Source of the DNA: a virus
IMG/VR virus record: IMGVR_UViG_3300025073_000817
Span: 50,592-114,591 of that record
Reading direction: 5' to 3' (one strand)
Length of the DNA: 64,000 nucleotides
In this document: one piece after another, positions 13,786 to 21,010 of the stretch
Position numbering within the stretch: the stretch's first letter is position 1
How the letters are laid out: every line of letters starts with the position of its first letter
Program-made: the position numbers and the translations under genes
The notes under the pieces: model-generated
The model's input: only the letters and a program-made list of their open reading frames with translations
Database searches by the model: none
What the model was told of the DNA's origin: nothing

Positions 13786-14001
13786 GTGAACTTGTATACA
13801 CTGAAGAAAAAATATCCAATAGGAACTAAGTTAATTAGAAATTTCAACAATCATAAGGGATATAAGAAACACTATAATGTTTGGATTGTTGATGGATATA
13901 ATACCAGTCGTAAACATTTAATTCTATTAAGAAGTGATAATAGTAATTATTTAATTGGCGTTCCTTATTCAAATCTTAAACACTATAAGAGAATCAAATG
14001 A
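13786..14001 (+). CDS. MNxYT-family small protein, GTG start
   Basis: A 71-residue member read from GTG (MNLYTLKKKYPIGTKLIRNF) with TAGGAGA 7 nt upstream. Basic. Overlaps the next gene by ATGA. Confidence 0.76.
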   Translation: MNLYTLKKKYPIGTKLIRNFNNHKGYKKHYNVWIVDGYNTSRKHLILLRSDNSNYLIGVPYSNLKHYKRIK

Positions 14002-14195
14002 ATTTCTATTGCTTCAGAAGACTTAAGCCAGGAGATATCATAGAACTCACTGATGAAACTATGAGAGAATGGAATATCCATCACAGAGAACAGATAGTAA
14101 AAAAGTTCTGGCGTAGTGGTATCCTAACACGTCAAGGATGGTGTATTCACCCTGATGAAATACTCAGAAAAATTCCTTACCCTACAAAGAAATAA
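13998..14195 (+). CDS. MNxYT-family small protein (LKPGD subtype)
   Basis: A 65-residue member starting MNFYCFRRLKPGDIIELTDE and ending with a HPDEILRKI-type tail. Belongs with the NxYCF group (12381, 14817, 15304). Confidence 0.76.
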   Translation: MNFYCFRRLKPGDIIELTDETMREWNIHHREQIVKKFWRSGILTRQGWCIHPDEILRKIPYPTKK

Positions 14196-14337
14196 TTAAT
14201 AGATAACACCTATCATTCCTTATCTTTGTAACAATTACGTTCATCGACTTTTTTCAAGACTTTTCTTTCAATATTCTCAATCGAACCGAGTAAATGTGGT
14301 AATAATTTACACACACTAACAAGCAAAGGAGAATACC

Positions 14338-14565
14338 ATGTCTAAAAAATCAAGATCATCTCAGAGCACAAGTGAACACCTTAATGTTACTGTAACGGCA
14401 ACCTTCCTTCAAGATACAAAGAGTTACCACAAATACTCACTCAATGTTGACCTGAAAGATATCCTTCTTTCTAGGGATCATGCCTATCTTTCAAAAGATA
14501 AACCTGTGCCTTCAACCATAACAATAAAATTCGGAACACTTGAAGATAAGCAAGATAAGAAATAA
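14338..14565 (+). CDS. Small hypothetical protein
   Basis: A 75-residue polar protein starting MSKKSRSSQSTSEHLNVTVT, with a Ser/Lys-rich N-terminus, beta-rich middle and charged end (EDKQDKK). AAAGGAG 10 nt upstream. A possible TAATAAT -10 box lies at 14300 without a good -35. Not recognised. Confidence 0.62.
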   Translation: MSKKSRSSQSTSEHLNVTVTATFLQDTKSYHKYSLNVDLKDILLSRDHAYLSKDKPVPSTITIKFGTLEDKQDKK

Positions 14566-14591
14566 TTGTAATAGTAACAGCCATAGTAGTG

Positions 14592-14597
14592 TATAAT
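14592..14597 (+). promoter_or_regulatory. Possible -10 box
   Basis: GTG-TATAAT followed by ACCAGTAGT matches the downstream context of the promoter at 43529 (TACAAT-ACCAGTAGT). The best -35 (TTGTAA at 14566) is 20 bp away, too far for a typical promoter, so this is weak. Confidence 0.3.
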
Positions 14598-14664
14598 ACC
14601 AGTAGTGGAGGGTGTTAGATTAGTTGTTAGATTGTGAGAAGCATGAAGGTTGAAGGGTTTGAGA

Positions 14665-14805
14665 ATGGGCTATAAAGATATAAGAAATTACTTAAAAAAT
14701 GACTTAGAAATGACGGTCAGACCCCTTGTATCTTTTCTATCGTTAACCTATCGACTCATTTCATTTATCAACCCTTTAATCTATTACCAATCTATACCAC
14801 ACTGA
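14665..14805 (+). CDS. Possible small hypothetical protein
   Basis: A 46-codon ORF (MGYKDIRNYLKNDLEMTVRP...) with a hydrophobic C-terminal half and a weak GAAGGG site. It is the only ORF in the gap between 14566 and 14816. It may be spurious. Confidence 0.3.
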   Translation: MGYKDIRNYLKNDLEMTVRPLVSFLSLTYRLISFINPLIYYQSIPH

Positions 14806-14816
14806 GGTCTTTAATA

Positions 14817-15014
14817 ATGAATCTCTACTGTTTCAAAAGACTCAAACCAGGAGATAAAGTAGAGGCCAGTGATGAATTTATATCTAACTACAATAACAAT
14901 CCACCAAAAATTCAGACTATTAAAAAGATTAGAGAACGGAGATATAATTCTATCTATGCCCGTACAATTGAAGGTTGGTGGTTGAGCCATTGTGAAATTG
15001 ATAAAAAACTATAA
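14817..15014 (+). CDS. MNxYT-family small protein, duplicate A
   Basis: A 65-residue member starting MNLYCFKRLKPGDKVEASDE. About 56 consecutive nucleotides near its start are identical to the gene at 15304, and about 30 nt after its stop match the segment after that gene. So a coding-plus-spacer unit was duplicated about 490 bp away. Confidence 0.78.
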   Translation: MNLYCFKRLKPGDKVEASDEFISNYNNNPPKIQTIKKIRERRYNSIYARTIEGWWLSHCEIDKKL

Positions 15015-15052
15015 CTTTATATTCTTGTTCTTTAATATTTGAGATCATTCTT

Positions 15053-15307
15053 ATGAATCTCTATACACTTAGAAAAACCTATAAAATAGGAACTAAGATT
15101 AGAATCACTAAATGCAGAGGTGAATCTACTAGAATAAGTAAATGTGATTGTGCTCCAATATGTAGCAAAGTAGTTGAAATCTATAAAATTGATTATGAAT
15201 CTAAAACAATAGACTTCATCATGAAAGACACTATAAAAAATGAAGTTTCTTCATGTTTTGTATTTTTAGATAAAAATACAGATGAAGCAATAGAGATTAT
15301 AGAATGA
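15053..15307 (+). CDS. MNxYT-family protein, Cys-rich subtype
   Basis: An 84-residue member starting MNLYTLRKTYKIGTKIRITK. A Cys loop (KCRGES...SKCDCAPIC) is inserted before SKVVEIYKI, as in the genes at 9847, 18681 and 20781. Five Cys; metal or disulphide binding possible. Confidence 0.78.
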   Translation: MNLYTLRKTYKIGTKIRITKCRGESTRISKCDCAPICSKVVEIYKIDYESKTIDFIMKDTIKNEVSSCFVFLDKNTDEAIEIIE

Positions 15308-15495
15308 ACATCTACTGTTTCAAAAGACTCAAACCAGGAGATAAAGTAGAGGCCAGTGATGAATTTACCATTTTCTATCACAAAAGTCCACCAAAGATTC
15401 AGACTGTTAAAGAATTCAGCAATGGTAACGATAACTATCTCTACACAGAAGAGGAATGGTGGTTAACAGCTATAGATATTAAAAGAAAAATATAA
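15304..15495 (+). CDS. MNxYT-family small protein, duplicate B
   Basis: A 63-residue member starting MNIYCFKRLKPGDKVEASDE, nearly identical to the gene at 14817 over the first 22 residues and then diverged, except for PPKIQT and the WWL tail. This mosaic pattern suggests conversion or faster change of the C-terminal half. Confidence 0.78.
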   Translation: MNIYCFKRLKPGDKVEASDEFTIFYHKSPPKIQTVKEFSNGNDNYLYTEEEWWLTAIDIKRKI

Positions 15496-15538
15496 TAACT
15501 TTATATTCTTGTTCTTTAATGTTTGAGGTCTTCTTCTA

Positions 15539-15751
15539 ATGAACCAATACCTGATTAGAAAGAAGTACAAGGTAGGAACTAAAGTTATTATCAACAAAAA
15601 AATTTATAAAGACCCATATTATGATGATAAGATATTTACAATCAAAAGAGTTGAAATAGATAGAAATATCAAAATTTTTCTAAAAGGCTTTGATTATGAT
15701 AGTAACTGGGATAATGTATCGTGGTTTCCAGATGAAATTATTCTAATTTAG
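15539..15751 (+). CDS. MNxYT-family small protein
   Basis: A 70-residue member starting MNQYLIRKKYKVGTKVIINK, with L for T in the tag and a family C-terminus (WFPDEIILI). No obvious ribosome site immediately upstream. Confidence 0.76.
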   Translation: MNQYLIRKKYKVGTKVIINKKIYKDPYYDDKIFTIKRVEIDRNIKIFLKGFDYDSNWDNVSWFPDEIILI

Positions 15752-15778
15752 AAGACTATAAGGAGGTGATAACAGTTA

Positions 15779-16000
15779 AATGACTATACATTAAAGAAAA
15801 TATACAGACCAGGAACTAAAGTTGAAGTTATCGGTTACGATCTATGGGTAGAACCATATACGATTCTTAAATCTGGAAGAAATCTTGTTAAATTCGTTCC
15901 TGGATTTCTAATCATATTAGAAGGATACGAAAAAATCTGGTGGACCCCAAGTGAATTAAGAACTCTTAAGGAAAACGAAAATGAATCTATACACAGCTAA
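15779..16000 (+). pseudogene. MNxYT gene with lost start codon
   Basis: An open frame reads NDYTLKKIYRPGTKVEVIGY from 15779 and runs 73 codons. The codon where ATG or TTG should stand (15776-15778) is TTA. A perfect AAGGAGGTGATAACAG ribosome site sits just before it. No ATG, GTG or TTG occurs early in the frame. One base change (TTA to TTG or ATG) would make a normal gene, so either it is a fresh pseudogene or TTA is used. Confidence 0.65.
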
Positions 16001-16196
16001 TAAAATCTATAGAAAAGGAAGTAGAATTAGAGTAAAGAGCCACGAATCGAGTTTTTTCAGTGAACCTTTTATAATTAGGGAAATTGACGTTGGTCATTCA
16101 ATATATTTGAGAAGAGAAGCAGTCTATATCTTTGTTGAAAACCGTAATTTTCCATCAAATAACTTTTTCTATGATTATGAAGTTGAGGTCCTATGA
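15981..16196 (+). CDS. MNxYT-family small protein
   Basis: A 71-residue member starting MNLYTANKIYRKGSRIRVKS and ending FYDYEVEVL, a tail shared with the gene at 17492. Its start lies within the end of the start-less frame upstream. Confidence 0.78.
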   Translation: MNLYTANKIYRKGSRIRVKSHESSFFSEPFIIREIDVGHSIYLRREAVYIFVENRNFPSNNFFYDYEVEVL

Positions 16197-16312
16197 ATCT
16201 ATATACAATAGGAAAGAAAGCCAAACCAGAATCACAATAAATGCTATGTTGCGATTGATAGGGATGAATTTGAAATCATAGAAACTCAAAAGGAGGTGAC
16301 AAAAGATGAATG
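16193..16312 (+). pseudogene. Internally deleted MNxYT remnant
   Basis: ATG 16193 opens MNLYTIGKKAKPESQ and stops after 15 residues. A separate frame just downstream encodes a family-like tail (YVAIDRDEFEIIE) before the ribosome site of the next gene. The centre of the gene is missing. Confidence 0.6.
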
Positions 16313-16578
16313 AGTATACAATAAGGAAGAAATTCCCAATAGGAAGCAAAATAAGAGTGATTAATAACATTGAAGATGAAAGAATTATAAGGCGACATGG
16401 AAATATATTTACAGTGAAATCAATAGAAAGATGGGCATTCTTTACAGGTGAAGATGGTCCTATTGAAGGCATAAAATATAGTAATTTCTTAATAATTCCC
16501 GATGATAAAGAAACTTGGGGGATGGGTGTGGTGGTTTCATCCAGATAATGTAGAAGTTTTAAAGAAGATTAAAAAATG
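16306..16578 (+). pseudogene. MNxYT gene frameshifted at a G run
   Basis: Starts MNEYTIRKKFPIGSKIRVIN behind AGGAGGTGAC. The frame as read ends at 16548 with WGMGVVVSSR, unlike any family tail. Removing one G from the five at 16517-16521 gives WGWVWWFHPDNVEVLKKIKK, an excellent family C-terminus, with TGA at 16578 overlapping the next ATG (16576). This is either a true +1 insertion, slippage-controlled expression or a base-calling error. Confidence 0.72.
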
Positions 16579-16803
16579 AATTTATATACAGCAATGAAAG
16601 AATTGAAACCAGGAATCTTTATAAGATTTAAGGGTCATGATGAAGAACAAAAGATAAAAGAAGTTAGAGAAGGAATAAGATATCATAAATTTTGGAATAA
16701 ATATGTAGTTACTGTTCGTGATAGACTTGGAAAAAATGGAATAGTCTTCTTAGAAGAGATTTTGGAGGTGATAAATGAAAAGAAGATCAATATTGAGGAG
16801 TAG
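16576..16803 (+). CDS. MNxYT-family small protein (KPG subtype)
   Basis: A 75-residue member starting MNLYTAMKELKPGIFIRFKG. Its start overlaps the repaired, not the observed, frame of the gene upstream, which supports a recent lesion there. Confidence 0.76.
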   Translation: MNLYTAMKELKPGIFIRFKGHDEEQKIKEVREGIRYHKFWNKYVVTVRDRLGKNGIVFLEEILEVINEKKINIEE

Positions 16804-16825
16804 ACCTAAAAGAAAAATTAAATAA
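16775..16825 (+). CDS. 16-residue basic minigene
   Basis: ATG behind a perfect TTGGAGGTGATAA encodes MKRRSILRSRPKRKIK, 9 of 16 residues basic, overlapping the end of the gene upstream in another frame. The ribosome site is as good as those of real genes, so translation is plausible. Confidence 0.4.
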   Translation: MKRRSILRSRPKRKIK

Positions 16826-16851
16826 TATTGTTGAAGTGTGTAAATTTACCC

Positions 16852-16880
16852 TTGTTTTTGAAATGTTAGTATGGTATAAT
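16852..16880 (+). promoter_or_regulatory. Sigma70-type promoter, extended -10
   Basis: TTGTTT (16852-16857), a 17-bp spacer ending TATGG, TATAAT (16875-16880), then GAGGAGG before the gene at 16906. Confidence 0.65.
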
Positions 16881-16905
16881 AAATAAAAAAGAGGAGGCAA
16901 AAGAG

Positions 16906-17328
16906 ATGTGTAATGAACTGCATAAAGGTTTCCATGAAATTCCAGTTAACGGAACTGCTTACAAAATTTTTAATAAAGATAAAGAAACTGGTGATTTGAT
17001 AGGGATGTGTAATGATAAATATGATTTTGTTAAATTAACAAATAGTAACAGTCATCTTCTGGCACAATGGGATTATAGATATCAAATGGATAGGTATGAA
17101 CCCATAAAAACAGGAAGATTTGGATTTTGCATGTTTATGACCCATGAAGAAGCTGAGAAATGTCTACGTGAGTGGAAAATTGACTTTCCACGTGATAATA
17201 GTTTTATCTTTGAAATTCAATATCTAGACGGGATTGGCGAGTTCACTGAAAATAGGATTATCAGTGGTCTTAAGGAATTCAAAATTGCTATATGTAAAGC
17301 ATTCATTGTCAAACCTTTAAAGGACTAA
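16906..17328 (+). CDS. Hypothetical protein
   Basis: A 140-residue cytosolic protein (MCNELHKGFHEIPVNGTAYK...) directly under a promoter. Mixed alpha-beta, with MTHEEAEKCLREWK in the middle and a beta-rich remainder. It looks like a small phage protein with a YKIF..D..TG opening, but I do not recognise the family. Confidence 0.7.
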   Translation: MCNELHKGFHEIPVNGTAYKIFNKDKETGDLIGMCNDKYDFVKLTNSNSHLLAQWDYRYQMDRYEPIKTGRFGFCMFMTHEEAEKCLREWKIDFPRDNSFIFEIQYLDGIGEFTENRIISGLKEFKIAICKAFIVKPLKD

Positions 17329-17331
17329 CTA

Positions 17332-17523
17332 ATGCCAAAAAGATCCAAGAACTGTAAAAATCATGGTATAAAATCTCATAGATCTCATATAAGTGGAAAG
17401 AGATCTATGATTAAACCGTTCGGTAAATTCTGCAAAAATCTATCGGAAGAGGAACACAGTGAGTGGCTGGAGCGATTTAAGGAATTAGAAAATGAACGCT
17501 TACCTCGCAAAAAAGAAATATAG
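17332..17523 (+). CDS. Small basic hypothetical protein
   Basis: A 63-residue protein starting MPKRSKNCKNHGIKSHRSHI. The basic His/Lys/Ser-rich first half includes CKNHG...H, followed by a helix (LSEEEHSEWLERFKELENER). Overlaps the next gene by 32 nt. Not recognised. Confidence 0.55.
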   Translation: MPKRSKNCKNHGIKSHRSHISGKRSMIKPFGKFCKNLSEEEHSEWLERFKELENERLPRKKEI

Positions 17524-17698
17524 AAAAGGCGCTAAAATAAAAGTAACTACTGAAAGACTTGATGGTTATCATAATAAAATTTTTGAAATTTCAGATATTG
17601 ATTATTTTACAACTGATGGGGGAACTTTCATTGTTAGAATTTTTGTTCAAAACGATATTACTTACTTTTATGATTCAGAAGTAGAGGTTGTAAAATGA
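17492..17698 (+). CDS. MNxYT-family small protein
   Basis: A 68-residue member starting MNAYLAKKKYRKGAKIKVTT and ending FYDSEVEVVK. Starts inside the upstream gene. Confidence 0.76.
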   Translation: MNAYLAKKKYRKGAKIKVTTERLDGYHNKIFEISDIDYFTTDGGTFIVRIFVQNDITYFYDSEVEVVK

Positions 17699-17955
17699 AC
17701 GCTTACACCATAAGAAAGAAATTCCCAATAGGAACTAAGGTTAGAGTAACATGTTTGATAGACGATAAACTTGTATATGAAGATTGGATAGGAAGAATTG
17801 GAATTATTACTAAACTTGACTTTGGAACAATAAAATATACAAAATATGTAAGACACATACCCATTCATATAGAAACAGAAGAAGGTGAGAATAATCAATT
17901 TTTTCCTGAAGAACTGGAGGTGATAAATGAAACCAAAAGTAATCCAGAAGGGTAA
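17695..17955 (+). CDS. MNxYT-family small protein
   Basis: An 86-residue member starting MNAYTIRKKFPIGTKVRVTC with the tail FFPEELEVIN followed by about 8 extra residues that overlap the next gene. Confidence 0.78.
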   Translation: MNAYTIRKKFPIGTKVRVTCLIDDKLVYEDWIGRIGIITKLDFGTIKYTKYVRHIPIHIETEEGENNQFFPEELEVINETKSNPEG

Positions 17956-18193
17956 GAAATTTTATATACTTCACAAGACGGAATTCATTGATAACGTAAT
18001 CATAACAAATGGCAAATCAATAACACTATCAAAGGAGGGTAAAATAATCTGCATATATTGTGAATCTGAACTGAGAATGATTCTAACTGGTTCACCTAAA
18101 AACGATAAAGGTAGATTTTTCTGCACTCAATGCAACGAACACATGGGAAACTATAGAACGTCTAAGGATTTCTCAATATTTAGGAGGAAATAG
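17927..18193 (+). CDS. Small zinc-ribbon protein
   Basis: An 88-residue protein with CIYC (about residues 43-46) and CTQC (about 68-71), a two-knuckle zinc ribbon. The basic N-terminus MKPKVIQKGKKFYILH suggests nucleic-acid binding. TGGAGGTGATAA site within the upstream gene. Function unknown. Confidence 0.65.
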   Translation: MKPKVIQKGKKFYILHKTEFIDNVIITNGKSITLSKEGKIICIYCESELRMILTGSPKNDKGRFFCTQCNEHMGNYRTSKDFSIFRRK

Positions 18194-18195
18194 AA

Positions 18196-18684
18196 ATGAA
18201 GAAAATAATGATCGGTATGGTGGTATTTTTCTTGGCAATGGCAAGTGTCACATTTGCTGACATTAGAGAAGATATTCTAAAAGAATTCTATAAGATGGAA
18301 GCGAGATGTGAAGCAGGAATTACCTATATCGGACATGCTGATAGCCTTGCAAATATAGGCTTCAAAATGAAAGAATATAACAGACAAAAGAAAATAAATA
18401 AATATGAGCCTATAAAATCAATTGGATTCGATATAGCTATAAATGCAGCCTATCTCGAATATGAATTTGCACAGACTATTTGGAGATGGAAGGTTCAATT
18501 CGGGGATACATCTCATTATCCGGCTATGGATTTGTACAAGGCATTCTACAAATTCTTTCCTGATAGTGATATTGAAAAAGATTATGACGGTAGAATATTC
18601 TATATGGATATGATATCATACGCTTGGGGAGAAGCAAGCAAACATGTAAAGAAAGCTGAAAATGAACTAACTGGAAATAAATGA
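18196..18684 (+). CDS. Secreted or periplasmic hypothetical protein
   Basis: A 162-residue protein with a clear Sec signal peptide: basic start MKK, hydrophobic core IMIGMVVFFLAMASV, likely cleavage after VTFA (about residue 21). The mature part is helical, with aromatic clusters and one Cys. Exported phage proteins can act in lysis or superinfection control, but nothing specific is visible. AGGAGG 7 nt upstream. Confidence 0.7.
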   Translation: MKKIMIGMVVFFLAMASVTFADIREDILKEFYKMEARCEAGITYIGHADSLANIGFKMKEYNRQKKINKYEPIKSIGFDIAINAAYLEYEFAQTIWRWKVQFGDTSHYPAMDLYKAFYKFFPDSDIEKDYDGRIFYMDMISYAWGEASKHVKKAENELTGNK

Positions 18685-18890
18685 ATGAATATACTATAAA
18701 TAAATATTTAAGAAAAGGCCAAAAAGTAAAAATAATTTGTGAATGTGACCATTGTAGAATTCATAATGAAGTCACTGGCAAAATTTTTAATATTGTTAAG
18801 GTAGAATGGGAATCCCCAATAGAATTTATCCACATAGAAGGATATCCAAAAACATATTTCAGGCTTGATGAAATTGAAATAGTAAAATGA
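18681..18890 (+). CDS. MNxYT-family protein, Cys-rich subtype
   Basis: A 69-residue member starting MNEYTINKYLRKGQKVKIIC with CECDHC after the KVKII strand, then GKIFNIVKV and the tail FRLDEIEIVK. The compact CxCxxC loop suggests metal binding. Confidence 0.8.
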   Translation: MNEYTINKYLRKGQKVKIICECDHCRIHNEVTGKIFNIVKVEWESPIEFIHIEGYPKTYFRLDEIEIVK

Positions 18891-19078
18891 ACTTATATAC
18901 ATTCAAAAGATTAAAGATTGGCGATAAAGTTAGAATAAATGAAAATGAAACAACCTATAGAAGTATGATTGGTCAAATTGTAAGAGTTGATTTAATTTGG
19001 GAAGGGCATAATGTTATACTGTCTGACTGCGGATGCAATTTTCTCTATTATGAAATAGATAAGGTGGAGGAAGGATAA
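18887..19078 (+). CDS. MNxYT-family small protein (LKIGD subtype)
   Basis: A 63-residue member starting MNLYTFKRLKIGDKVRINEN, with CGC in the distal half (LSDCGCNFLYYEIDKV). The N-terminal 16 residues equal those of the gene at 27745. Confidence 0.8.
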   Translation: MNLYTFKRLKIGDKVRINENETTYRSMIGQIVRVDLIWEGHNVILSDCGCNFLYYEIDKVEEG

Positions 19079-19959
19079 TGCAATCACTAATAAAGAGAAA
19101 AAGTAAAGTATCTATAGGCTCATTTGGTGAAATAGACAAAAATTTATTTAAATCACTACCAAACATATTGGCTGGTAGTGATTTATTAGATATTGTCAAT
19201 ATCATAACTGCCCAAATTCGACATGATCCTAAATTACCTATTATATTAATGATGGGTGGCCATCCGATCAAAGTAGGAGTATCCCCATTCATAATAGATC
19301 TAGCAAATAGAGGAATTATATCACATATCGCTATGAATGGATCGGGATTAGTTCACGATCTAGAAATTGCTATGGAAGGAAACACATCTGAAGATGTTGA
19401 GGAATCATTGTGTAATGGGAATTTTGGTGAAACAGAAGAAACAATAAATGTCATTAATTCTATATTTTGTGATAGTATTCATAGTGACAATGATTCATTA
19501 GGGGATATAGCTAAAAGAACGATTAAAGATATGGAATATGAAAATTATAGCATCATAGCTTCAAAAGCTGAAGTAACTATTCACCAACAATTAGGATGTG
19601 ATGTTTATCATAAATTCACAAATGGACAAGGATTAAAATATTCAATAAATGATTACAGGAGTTTTAGATGTGCTATCGATATTCTTGTAATTAATGGCGG
19701 CATTATCATTAATCTTGGCTCTGCAGTAGTCATGCCAGAACTCTTCCTCAAAGCATTATCAGCATCCCTTTCAGGCCATCCTAATAATAATCAAATGCAA
19801 CAAGTAACAACTATTAATATGGATTTTATTCCTCAGTATCGAGCAATAAATAATATTGTCAAAAGACCTAAGTTACTCGGTGCTAGAGGATATAACTTGA
19901 TTGGACACCATGAAATTATGTTTCCTCTATTATATCATTTAATCATGGGGGGATTATGA
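19078..19959 (+). CDS. Conserved protein resembling the deoxyhypusine-synthase-like family
   Basis: A 293-residue protein. It carries a string of motifs I associate with one conserved bacterial family of unsettled function, sometimes annotated as DHS-like: MMGGHPIKVGVSPFIIDL (about 60-77), IAMNGSGLVHDLEIAM (about 88-103), TSEDVEESL, a LGSAVVMPE segment, a MDFIPQYRAINNIVKRP segment and a C-terminal GHHEIMFPLL. In bacteria I recall it near heptose/LPS sugar genes, which would fit the PfkB kinase at 51901 and the glycosyltransferase at 40170. The reaction is not known to me. Starts in a TAATG overlap with GGAGG upstream. Confidence 0.6.
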   Translation: MQSLIKRKSKVSIGSFGEIDKNLFKSLPNILAGSDLLDIVNIITAQIRHDPKLPIILMMGGHPIKVGVSPFIIDLANRGIISHIAMNGSGLVHDLEIAMEGNTSEDVEESLCNGNFGETEETINVINSIFCDSIHSDNDSLGDIAKRTIKDMEYENYSIIASKAEVTIHQQLGCDVYHKFTNGQGLKYSINDYRSFRCAIDILVINGGIIINLGSAVVMPELFLKALSASLSGHPNNNQMQQVTTINMDFIPQYRAINNIVKRPKLLGARGYNLIGHHEIMFPLLYHLIMGGL

Positions 19960-19960
19960 T

Positions 19961-20176
19961 ATGAATCTATACACACTCAAAAAGAAATTTAGGCCAGGAA
20001 CAAAAGTAACACCAACACTTAGATTTAAAGATGATCCTAATTATGGAAAAATATTCACAGTTAAGAGTATTATTGAATATACTGCAGATTACATTCTAGT
20101 AGATGTATATAGGGGTGAGGGATCAAAAGAATCAGATGGCTGGCATCCAGATAATCTAATGGTGATTGATGAATAA
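19961..20176 (+). CDS. MNxYT-family small protein (RPGTK subtype)
   Basis: A 71-residue member starting MNLYTLKKKFRPGTKVTPTL, with GKIFTVKSI in the middle and the tail GWHPDNLMVIDE, a clean example of the full family pattern. Confidence 0.8.
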   Translation: MNLYTLKKKFRPGTKVTPTLRFKDDPNYGKIFTVKSIIEYTADYILVDVYRGEGSKESDGWHPDNLMVIDE

Positions 20177-20372
20177 ATATCTCTTCAATAGATTAAAGGT
20201 AGGTGATAAAGTAAGAATAAATAAAAAGGGAATAGAATCATATTGCGATTTCCATGAAAATGAAGGTATTGTTATTGGCATTGGTCAATATGCAGAAAAT
20301 TGTTTTGTTGATATAAAAACATCTCATAACAAATTAGTATTTTTTCCTGATGAAATAGAGTACAAATTATGA
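20169..20372 (+). CDS. MNxYT-family small protein (LKVGD subtype)
   Basis: A 67-residue member starting MNKYLFNRLKVGDKVRINKK and ending FFPDEIEYKL. ATG 20169 overlaps the upstream stop by 8 nt. Confidence 0.78.
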   Translation: MNKYLFNRLKVGDKVRINKKGIESYCDFHENEGIVIGIGQYAENCFVDIKTSHNKLVFFPDEIEYKL

Positions 20373-20593
20373 ATTTATACACTGCAAAAAAACTGTTAAA
20401 ACCTGGAGTTCTAATAAGATTAAATAAAACAGTAGTAGTTGCTGATCGCAGTACATATTCAGAGCTTAGCGAATTTACTGTTAAAGAAGTATACAGAGGT
20501 GTTGAGGATAAGTATTTCTTGGTATATGTAGAGGAACATTCTGATTTCTTTTATTATCATGAAGTAGACATTATTGATGAAATAGTTGAATGA
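20369..20593 (+). CDS. MNxYT-family small protein (KPG subtype)
   Basis: A 74-residue member starting MNLYTAKKLLKPGVLIRLNK with the tail FYYHEVDIIDEIVE. Confidence 0.78.
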   Translation: MNLYTAKKLLKPGVLIRLNKTVVVADRSTYSELSEFTVKEVYRGVEDKYFLVYVEEHSDFFYYHEVDIIDEIVE

Positions 20594-20784
20594 ACAAATA
20601 TACTCTAATGAAGAAGTTAAAAGTTGGTAATGAAATTATATCTAAATTTAGTAGAAATAAATATATTATCTGCGAAATTCGCAAAACTCAATATGGGAGT
20701 TTAGTTATTCTTGCTAGAACTAAAGAAAAACTCCATAAGCATCTTACATATGAGTTTAATATTACAGAAATAGAATTTTTATGA
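20590..20784 (+). CDS. MNxYT-family small protein (LKVGN subtype)
   Basis: A 64-residue member starting MNKYTLMKKLKVGNEIISKF and ending NITEIEFL. Confidence 0.78.
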   Translation: MNKYTLMKKLKVGNEIISKFSRNKYIICEIRKTQYGSLVILARTKEKLHKHLTYEFNITEIEFL

Positions 20785-20993
20785 ATCAATATACTCTTAA
20801 TAAATTATACCACGTAGGTAGAAAGATAAAAATAATTTACTGCTCTCATACACATTGCGAACGCTGTTGTGGATGTATAGGAGTGGTAACTAAAATAGAA
20901 AAATTATTATTTGATTTTAATAATCATCCTATTCTTATCTATACTGAAAAATTTGCATGTTATTTTACAAGTAATGAAATTGAATTGTTATGA
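20781..20993 (+). CDS. MNxYT-family protein, Cys-rich subtype
   Basis: A 70-residue member starting MNQYTLNKLYHVGRKIKIIY, then CSHTHCERCCGC (five Cys, one His), GVVTKIEKL and the tail FTSNEIELL. The most Cys-dense loop in the family; zinc binding is plausible. Confidence 0.8.
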   Translation: MNQYTLNKLYHVGRKIKIIYCSHTHCERCCGCIGVVTKIEKLLFDFNNHPILIYTEKFACYFTSNEIELL

Positions 20994-21010
20994 ACATCTG
21001 GAGGTAAAAG

